NCBI GenBank assembly: GCA_015055735.1
Contig: SVHP01000006.1
Location: 1-44,803, forward strand
Source of the DNA: Clostridiales bacterium
Lineage (GTDB): Bacteria; Bacillota; Clostridia; Christensenellales; Borkfalkiaceae
Direction of reading: 5' to 3'
DNA length: 44,803 nucleotides
Shown here: piece after piece, positions 40,123 to 44,803 of the stretch
Position numbering within the stretch: the first letter of the stretch is position 1
How the letters are laid out: each line of letters begins with the position of its first letter
Position numbers and translations under genes: made by a program
The notes under the pieces: model-generated
Database searches by the model: none
What the model saw: the letters and a program-made list of their open reading frames with translations, nothing else
Told to the model about the DNA's origin: nothing

Positions 40123-41538
40123 ATGGAGAACAAAAGAGAGAACACGACTAATTCGTCTGTTTCTGAACTGAAATTTGGATTAAAGAGTTTTTTAACAACT
40201 TGTGGAATTTTGTTAGGAGTTGTGATTTTCGTTGGAATTTTAACCTTTATCGTACCAGCGGGAGAATACGACAAAGATAATCAATTCATGCTTATCGAAA
40301 CCTCTAGTCGTCTACCTGTTTGGCGATGGATTACAGCCCCTTTCGAAGCCATTTTATGGGGCGAAGGCAACTTCACCATTATTCAAGTTATAGTAATCAT
40401 CTTGGTTTTGGGTGGAACTTTTAGAGTGCTAGATCAAACGGGTGGGCTATACGCAACCGTGTCTTTGGTCGTTGATAAGTTCGCTAAAAGAAGATTTTTA
40501 GCAATTTGGATTATCACTTTAATAATGATGCTTTTATCTTCGTGCTTTGGCTTACAAGAACAACTGCTCATTCTATTCCCACTCTTTTTAAGTTTTTGTA
40601 AGGCGATGAATTGGAGCAAAATTCAAGCGATTAGTTTAGTTTTAATAACTACGGGCGTTGGCTTTACCGTTGGACTATTCAATCCTCTCACTATCGGCTT
40701 AGCATCAACCAGTGCAGGCGTTAGCATTTTAGACGGATTTTGGTATAGATTGATTATTTTTGCACTTCTTTTCGTTGTCACTTCTCTATACCTTGTATTT
40801 ATGGCAAAGCGTGACGAAAAGAGAAACGGTAACAAGCCTATCGTAAACGAGTTTGCTACACTTTCTCAAGAAGTTAAGGACGAGTTTAAGAGAAAAACCA
40901 AAATGATAGTAATACTTTTCGGCTCGGCGCTCGGCGTAATTATTCTTGCAAGCGCAATACCGTTTATATCAAAACTCGGTATCGGTATGGTGCTTATGGC
41001 AGTGGTGTTCGTGGTTGGCTCGTTTATAATCGGCGCAAAACTTTTGGGTGGAACAAAAGCTACTTTCAAATGTTTCTTTGAAGGCGTTAAAACTCTAGCG
41101 CCGTCGGTAGTTGTAGTTATGCTTGCGTTTAGCGTTAAATATATTGCAGAAGAAGGCAAAATTTTGCACACGCTATTTTATTACTGCCACACCTTCTTGT
41201 GTTCGCAACCACCTTACGTTGCCGTACTAATTTTGTATGCCGTTATCTTAATTTTTGAATTCTTTATTCCAAGCGCATCGGCAAAAGCAGTTTTACTTAT
41301 TCCACTACTTACGCTCGTTCCTATCCCAGGTCTTAGCGTTAACGTTATAATTTTAACCTTCCTTTTTGCAGACGGTTATACCAACGTTTTATTCCCAACT
41401 TGTGGAACGCTTGTTATAGGCATAAGCCTTGCCGAAGTAAGCTACGTAGAGTGGTTGAAAAAGACGGGGTTATTCCAACTCTTACTTTTAGTTATCTCTT
41501 GCCTATTCTTACTTTTAGCAGTTTATATAGGACTATAA
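40123..41538 (+). CDS. YfcC-family transporter, copy 2
   Basis: 471 residues, same topology and motifs as copy 1 (FIVPAGEY, SCFGLQEQLLILFP, FEFFIPSASAKAVLLIPLL). Differences cluster at the N-terminal 35 residues and the cytoplasmic loop at about 225-250. That is compatible with a change of partner or substrate. The GLAT-STSQTP segment of copy 1 is shortened here to GLASTSAG. It has the same AAGGAGAAAG ribosome site. It ends the operon; hairpin arrays follow. Confidence 0.88.
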   Translation: MENKRENTTNSSVSELKFGLKSFLTTCGILLGVVIFVGILTFIVPAGEYDKDNQFMLIETSSRLPVWRWITAPFEAILWGEGNFTIIQVIVIILVLGGTFRVLDQTGGLYATVSLVVDKFAKRRFLAIWIITLIMMLLSSCFGLQEQLLILFPLFLSFCKAMNWSKIQAISLVLITTGVGFTVGLFNPLTIGLASTSAGVSILDGFWYRLIIFALLFVVTSLYLVFMAKRDEKRNGNKPIVNEFATLSQEVKDEFKRKTKMIVILFGSALGVIILASAIPFISKLGIGMVLMAVVFVVGSFIIGAKLLGGTKATFKCFFEGVKTLAPSVVVVMLAFSVKYIAEEGKILHTLFYYCHTFLCSQPPYVAVLILYAVILIFEFFIPSASAKAVLLIPLLTLVPIPGLSVNVIILTFLFADGYTNVLFPTCGTLVIGISLAEVSYVEWLKKTGLFQLLLLVISCLFLLLAVYIGL

Positions 41539-41564
41539 AGTCTTACGGCAAGTTTAGAGTTATG

Positions 41565-41653
41565 GTTGCCCTATGGGCAATGATATTTTGACCGTTGGTC
41601 AAAAATGATAGTTGCTTATCGCAACGTGATAACGCCTAACGGCGCATTGTGGT
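41565..41653. repeat. Hairpin array (copy 2 of the pflB-leader array)
   Basis: GCCCTATGGGC, TTTTGACCGTTGGTCAAAA, GTTGCTTATCGCAAC and CGCCTAACGGCG with TGATA linkers, then CATTGTGG. Nearly identical to 8691-8777 and in the same orientation. Confidence 0.85.
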
Positions 41654-41677
41654 ATAATTAAAGAAATTTATACCGAA

Positions 41678-41776
41678 ACTTTTACCAAGTAAAAATATCA
41701 CTTTGGCGATAGCCAAAATATAACTACTTATGAAATAAGCAATATAACTTTTAGACAAAGTCTAAAAATATAACTA
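41678..41776. repeat. Second hairpin array with ATATCAC/ATATAAC linkers
   Basis: TTTACCAAGTAAA, TTTGGCGATAGCCAAA, CTTATGAAATAAG and TTTTAGACAAAGTCTAAAA, joined by ATATCACT and ATATAACT. Same design as elements A and B but with different stems. Confidence 0.8.
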
Positions 41777-41808
41777 AAAACGCCCAAGTTTAACTTGAGC
41801 GTTTTTTA
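41777..41808. terminator. Bidirectional terminator
   Basis: AAACGCCCAAGTT pairs with AACTTGAGCGTTT (one mismatch), with A and T runs outside. It serves the YfcC operon and the HD gene. Confidence 0.8.
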
Positions 41809-42405
41809 TTAGTCTTTTTCTATTTTGGTTTTTTCTACGTTTGGAAGGATAAAGTTGTTATAGGCGTAATCCCATAAAATTTTAGAGCCTTCTTGAGTGT
41901 GAGAATTTCTATTTAGTATTTGCGAAAGTTTAACCTTATGTTCCACCCACGAAATGCCGTCAGTGGCGTCGTTTAACATCATAGGTTGAAAGCAGTCTAA
42001 AGTTCTTGCAAACTTTGCTTCGGGCGTTTTAATCTCTTCAAATTCACGCCATAAATCGTACATTTTTTGGGCTTGGTCTTTTGGCAAAATATTAAAAAGC
42101 CTATCGGCGCAAGCCTTTTCCCTTTGCGCTTGGGTCTTTTTAGCATCTTCGTCATAGCAGTAAGTATCGCCTGCGTCTATCTCAACTAAATCGTGTATGA
42201 GTAGCATGCTTATAGTTTTAAGAACGTCAATTTTCTCGTTGGCGTATTCGGATAAAAGTAAGGTCATAATCGCCATATGCCAAGCGTGTTCGGCATCGTT
42301 TTCTTTGGTTTTACCGTCCGTTTTATAAGTTTGCCTACCTATAAACTTTTCCTTGTCTATCTCTCTTAAAAAATCTACTTGACTTTGTAATCTTTGTTTA
42401 TCCAT
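41809..42405 (-). CDS. HD-domain phosphohydrolase (YfbR/HDDC2-like)
   Basis: 198 residues. Metal-binding HD residues are H40 (DAEHAWHM), H71-D72 (LIHDLVEIDAGD) and a later Asp near 137 (TLDCFQP). The EHAWHMA and HDLVEIDAGD pattern is that of HD_3 proteins such as 5'-deoxynucleotidase YfbR and HDDC2, which dephosphorylate dNMPs. Exact substrate uncertain. It is convergent with the YfcC operon, with its own start region, and followed by the bidirectional terminator. Confidence 0.88.
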   Translation of the reverse strand: MDKQRLQSQVDFLREIDKEKFIGRQTYKTDGKTKENDAEHAWHMAIMTLLLSEYANEKIDVLKTISMLLIHDLVEIDAGDTYCYDEDAKKTQAQREKACADRLFNILPKDQAQKMYDLWREFEEIKTPEAKFARTLDCFQPMMLNDATDGISWVEHKVKLSQILNRNSHTQEGSKILWDYAYNNFILPNVEKTKIEKD

Positions 42406-42435
42406 AATTTTTTTATTTCTAATTTTTATATTCCT

Positions 42436-42626
42436 AAGGCTGTGACACAGAGAATAGTTGATTTCAGCTGAAATTTATTTTCTGCGTTTTGACGAGAAAA
42501 TTGCAAGAAAGACAAGTTTTCTTGCAAGGGCGAATACTTGAAAAGTATTTAACCGAGCAAAAAACAAAGTATTTCGCAGTTGTTTTCCGTCAAAAATCAA
42601 CTAGGTGATGCGTCACAGCCTTTTTC
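42436..42626. repeat. Stop-codon-abutting palindromic repeat, copy R3
   Basis: Arms are AAGGCTGTGAC on the left and GTCACAGCCTT on the right, perfect over 11 bp. Next to them, inside, are ATAGTTGATTT and AAATCAACTAGG. The core is CGAATACTTGAAAAGTATT, AAAGTATTTCGCAG, TTTTCCGTCAAAA, as in R1 but without its 110-bp extra block. It also has GCAAGAAAGACAAG and its reverse TTTCTTGCA. The right end touches the stop codon of the gene at 42627. Confidence 0.82.
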
Positions 42627-42944
42627 TTATTTATTGATAAATTTTACAGCAGTGCCGTACACGATAACTTCTGCAGCACCCTGCATAACTGCAGAAGATG
42701 CGTATCTAATATTAATAATCGCATCTGCACCAAGTTCTTCGGCTTCTGCAACCATTCTTTTTGTTGCAAGTGCCCTAGCTTCGTTCATCATTTGGTTATA
42801 AGATTTCAATTCGCCACCAACTAAAGTCTTAAAGCTTTGGGCAATATCCTTTCCTATGTGCTTTGATTGAATAGTACTACCCTTTACTAGAGTAAGCGTT
42901 TCTAATTCTTTTCCCGTGATAAAATCAGTATTTACTAATATCAT
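42627..42944 (-). CDS. UPF0145 / YbjQ family protein
   Basis: 105 residues covering the whole family: MILVNTDFITGKE, the Ser-Lys-His core STIQSKHIGKD, SYNQMMNEARALA, and ELGADAIINIRY near the C-terminus. The family forms pentamers and has been proposed to bind heavy metals or act near membranes; function not settled. Its start overlaps the end of the upstream small membrane protein by about 20 bp, so the two are co-translated. Confidence 0.93.
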   Translation of the reverse strand: MILVNTDFITGKELETLTLVKGSTIQSKHIGKDIAQSFKTLVGGELKSYNQMMNEARALATKRMVAEAEELGADAIINIRYASSAVMQGAAEVIVYGTAVKFINK

Positions 42945-43152
42945 CTTCTTCTCCTTTTTTTATCTCTTTTATTCTTTCTATACAAACTGCAACCATAACT
43001 ATCGAAAGTGCTACGGGTACAATTCCAAACACGTACTTTAACACCGTTGGCAAAACGGTTATCAACACGCCGAAATAAACGGTGTAATATAACAACATGA
43101 TGACCGTCACCACGATTGGTGCAACCATTTTCTTTTTGTTTTTATCTTTCAT
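42925..43152 (-). CDS. Small two-helix membrane protein
   Basis: 75 residues from ATG at 43152 (MKDKNKKKM). A TTG start at 43167 is less likely. Basic N-terminus, membrane helices at about 10-35 and 37-58, acidic C-terminus (KKGEEDDISKY). Overlaps the UPF0145 gene at its end and lies 18 nt after the lipoprotein gene, so the three probably form one transcript. Function unknown. Confidence 0.75.
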   Translation of the reverse strand: MKDKNKKKMVAPIVVTVIMLLYYTVYFGVLITVLPTVLKYVFGIVPVALSIVMVAVCIERIKEIKKGEEDDISKY

Positions 43153-43170
43153 ATTTTTTCTCGCCAAAAT

Positions 43171-43485
43171 TTAATTTTGTTTACTAATATTAGTCACGCT
43201 AGATATTTGTGGTGGAATAGATAATGCCACTTTTCCGTCAAACGAAATTATTATTTTATCGTCAACGCTAAATTTAGTGCTAGGCACGTTAACTTGAACC
43301 TTTTCGCCAACCGAAAAGCACCCGTTGCCACTATCGACCACTTCAACTAAATAGCCTTTCTCGTTTAATTCAAGCACTTTTCCCGTAAAGTAAGGGTTTA
43401 GAATATCGTGTTGCTCTTCCTTATTACAGCCAAAAAGCGCAAAACAACAAATTATACTTAATATTACTAAAAAAATCTTTTTCAT
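43171..43485 (-). CDS. Small lipoprotein
   Basis: 104 residues; signal peptide with lipobox ALFGC (Cys20). The mature part is a small beta-barrel-like domain (GKVLELNEKGYLVEV, VGEKVQVNVP, DDKIIISFDGKV) resembling OB-type/DUF3221-like secreted domains. Exposed on the outer face of the membrane. Function unknown; grouped with small envelope proteins. Confidence 0.8.
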   Translation of the reverse strand: MKKIFLVILSIICCFALFGCNKEEQHDILNPYFTGKVLELNEKGYLVEVVDSGNGCFSVGEKVQVNVPSTKFSVDDKIIISFDGKVALSIPPQISSVTNISKQN

Positions 43486-43532
43486 AAAGACTATCCTTTG
43501 TAAAAATAAATCTTCTATACCTATAAATAATT

Positions 43533-43811
43533 TTATCGCTTGAGTTCGGTATAGTATTTATTGAACCTTTTTTTGTTGAATATTATAAACTTATACCATT
43601 CGCCACTAGCCATACGCAAGGTTGCAATAGGAAAAACAATCCACTTCCAAGAAAGTTCACAAACTTCATTGAGTGGCAACACTAGATTTTTGTACCTTTT
43701 ATCCACAGTAAGTTTATTAGTCCTATACGAAATTGCGCTATCTTCAAGGCAAATTCCACCGCCTATTATTCCATTATGACATATTAGACTACATACGAAT
43801 GATTTTTTCAT
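43533..43811 (-). CDS. Hypothetical small protein, PH-like
   Basis: 92 residues with no clear membrane helix. Strand-rich pattern GGGICLEDSAISYRTNKLTV, then LPLNEVCELSWKW, ending FIIFNKKRFNKYYTEL. This resembles bacterial PH-like or GRAM-like domains that describe a start strand, a lipid-facing loop and a last helix. Low confidence on fold. The ribosome site is poor (GTGGAAA). Same strand as its neighbours. Confidence 0.7.
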   Translation of the reverse strand: MKKSFVCSLICHNGIIGGGICLEDSAISYRTNKLTVDKRYKNLVLPLNEVCELSWKWIVFPIATLRMASGEWYKFIIFNKKRFNKYYTELKR

Positions 43812-43839
43812 TTTCCACTACTTTATCCTTTATATCTAC

Positions 43840-44166
43840 TTAGAATATTCCACCGTTATATTTTTTCATAGCGTAAAAACTGATGGCAAGACCTATCACT
43901 AGCCCGATAACTAAAATAACCATGCCTATTATAGCAAAAAGGTCGTTTTGCAAAAGTTTAGCAACAAAGTTTAACGCACCCATTAAAATTAGGGCAATTC
44001 CTATTATAATCGTGCCAAGCCCAACGAGTTTACCAAACGGCAATCTATCTTGTTCTTTAACACGGTTTCTATGATAAAAGTGTAGTGACGAAATATTTCC
44101 CGTCCTGTTAATTGCACCTAAAATTATACAAACTACGCCTATTATTGCTGTAATTATACTTTCCAT
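43840..44166 (-). CDS. Three-helix membrane protein, unknown
   Basis: 108 residues. Helix 1 lies at about 5-20. A conserved-looking cytoplasmic loop ISSLHFYHRNRVKEQDRLPF follows. Helices 2 and 3 lie at about 48-68 and 76-98. The HxYHR-x-RV-x-DRLPFGK loop recurs in small clostridial membrane proteins but has no function I know. ATG follows AAGGAGAAAAGG. Confidence 0.78.
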   Translation of the reverse strand: MESIITAIIGVVCIILGAINRTGNISSLHFYHRNRVKEQDRLPFGKLVGLGTIIIGIALILMGALNFVAKLLQNDLFAIIGMVILVIGLVIGLAISFYAMKKYNGGIF

Positions 44167-44553
44167 AACCTTTTCTCCTTATTTTTTATTATATCATACT
44201 ATTTTCAAAAAGTAAACAGGAAGAATAATTCTTTATAAATTGAACTGTCCTATTAAATAAAATCTAACATTATAACTTGACGAAAACAGTAAACGACGCA
44301 CTGCGACGTATATAATGCAAAGAAAAAGCCACCAAATAATTGGTGGCTTTTGATTGTTTGAAACAAATTATCTCTTTGAGTTTTGGCAACGCCGTTTCAT
44401 ATCGTGAATAGCGTGAAATATCGTGTGATATCGTAGCTTTATCGTGTGATTTCGTGCGATATCGTGAATATCGCACGATAAAGTGTTGCACCAAATTTGC
44501 ACCAAGATTGCACCAACATTTAACGCTGTTCTGCTCGACAAATTGGGAATTGG
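44167..44553. other. Intergenic region with terminator, ATCGTG palindromes and 11-bp iterons
   Basis: No gene is supported. It holds a terminator at 44323-44352 and a cluster of TATCGTGTGAT / ATCGTG words at 44398-44478 ending in a perfect 11-bp stem. Three tandem 11-bp repeats TTGCACCAANN lie at 44486-44518. Confidence 0.65.
44323..44352. terminator. Hairpin terminator
   Basis: AAAAGCCACCAA pairs perfectly with TTGGTGGCTTTT around ATAA. It probably ends the minus-strand transcript of the phosphatidyltransferase gene. Confidence 0.75.
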
Positions 44554-44803
44554 CTATAAGACCTCTTGCCCTTTTGCAATAAAATAAACTTCTTGTATTG
44601 CCGCAATGGTTGCGAGTAAACATATTGTAGCAACGCTATAAATGGGTTCAACCAAAGTCAGCGACAACGGAAAAAAAAACAAAGCGAATCCCGTAATTTT
44701 GTTTAACACGCTATGTATTGATATTAGTTTTTTCTTGTGAATAAAGACTAACGCAATATTAAATATCTTAATCAACGCAACAACGATAATCCACACCCAT
44801 AAC
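44554..44803 (-). CDS. CDP-alcohol phosphatidyltransferase family, C-terminal part only
   Basis: About 83 residues remain open to the window edge; the N-terminus lies to the right. What is seen is three hydrophobic helices and the typical tail KKLISIHSVLNKITGFALFF and IYSVATICLLATIAAIQE. This is the C-terminal pattern of CDP-alcohol phosphatidyltransferases (phosphatidylglycerophosphate or phosphatidylserine synthase type). The catalytic DG-AR-G-D-D motif would be outside the window, so this rests on the tail alone. Confidence 0.7.
   Translation of the reverse strand, partial: LWVWIIVVALIKIFNIALVFIHKKKLISIHSVLNKITGFALFFFPLSLTLVEPIYSVATICLLATIAAIQEVYFIAKGQEVL

Noticed and set aside
44270-44623. 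117-aa minus-strand frame with YSRY repeats, possibly an integrase tail
   Set aside because: It is made of the ATCGTG cluster and 11-bp repeats, overlaps the phosphatidyltransferase gene and has no start signal. No integrase motif is visible.

Overview
The window reads as a chromosomal segment of an AT-rich, anaerobic, endospore-forming Bacillota (class Clostridia), probably an uncultured gut-type lineage. Support comes from sporulation and spore genes (a Spo0A homologue, SpoIIR, SleB, YpeB, a SipL-like SPOCS-LysM protein, CotF-type coat proteins, Veg), pyruvate formate-lyase with its activase, GTP-dependent PEPCK, strong AGGAG ribosome binding sites, TTGACA/TATAAT promoters, and U-tailed hairpin terminators after most genes. 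No genus can be named from the sequence alone.

Layout. 1-8.7 kb: partial mnmA, a CNNM/CorC-type CBS protein, tRNA-Arg(CCG), pckG, an unrecognised 339-aa protein, and pflB-pflA. The pflBA leader carries a ZTP (pfl motif) riboswitch whose last aptamer strand is also the first strand of a terminator. 9-12.4 kb: a GNAT gene and an accessory patch of XRE regulators and zinc-ribbon membrane proteins with clear operators, ending at tRNA-Leu(CAA), whose 3' end is duplicated nearby. 12.6-19 kb: polA-coaE, a preQ1-controlled queT, a DUF1461 membrane protein, and an NhaC antiporter. 19.1-24.2 kb: a second divergent XRE module, two coat proteins, a GH78 alpha-L-rhamnosidase and L-rhamnose isomerase. 24.3-34 kb: the sporulation block on the minus strand (ypeB, sleB, spoIIR, ispE, sipL, veg, an acidic zinc-ribbon protein, and spo0A). 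It is interrupted between veg and sipL by a plus-strand coiled-coil gene with a structured leader and a hairpin-array element. 34-41.6 kb: a large lipoprotein, a PlsC acyltransferase, a VTT-domain protein and two tandem YfcC-type transporters. 41.8-44.8 kb: an HD hydrolase, several small envelope proteins, and a partial CDP-alcohol phosphatidyltransferase.

How the genes work together. pflB, pflA and the ZTP switch tie formate and one-carbon supply to purine/folate status. The sporulation genes cover a Spo0A-type regulator, forespore signalling (SpoIIR), coat assembly (SipL, CotF) and germination (SleB-YpeB). The rhamnosidase and isomerase give the first steps of rhamnose use; kinase and aldolase are outside the window.

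The most unusual content is non-coding. There are modular arrays of small hairpins joined by ATATCAC or ATATAAC linkers (at least six arrays, some in inverted copies). A separate repeat family abuts stop codons in three places. A terminator-plus-array cassette is duplicated behind two unrelated genes. Among proteins, the standout is a Spo0A homologue whose receiver domain has Glu at position 56, where the phosphorylated Asp normally sits, and has lost the acidic pocket, yet is preceded by Spo0A-box-like sites.
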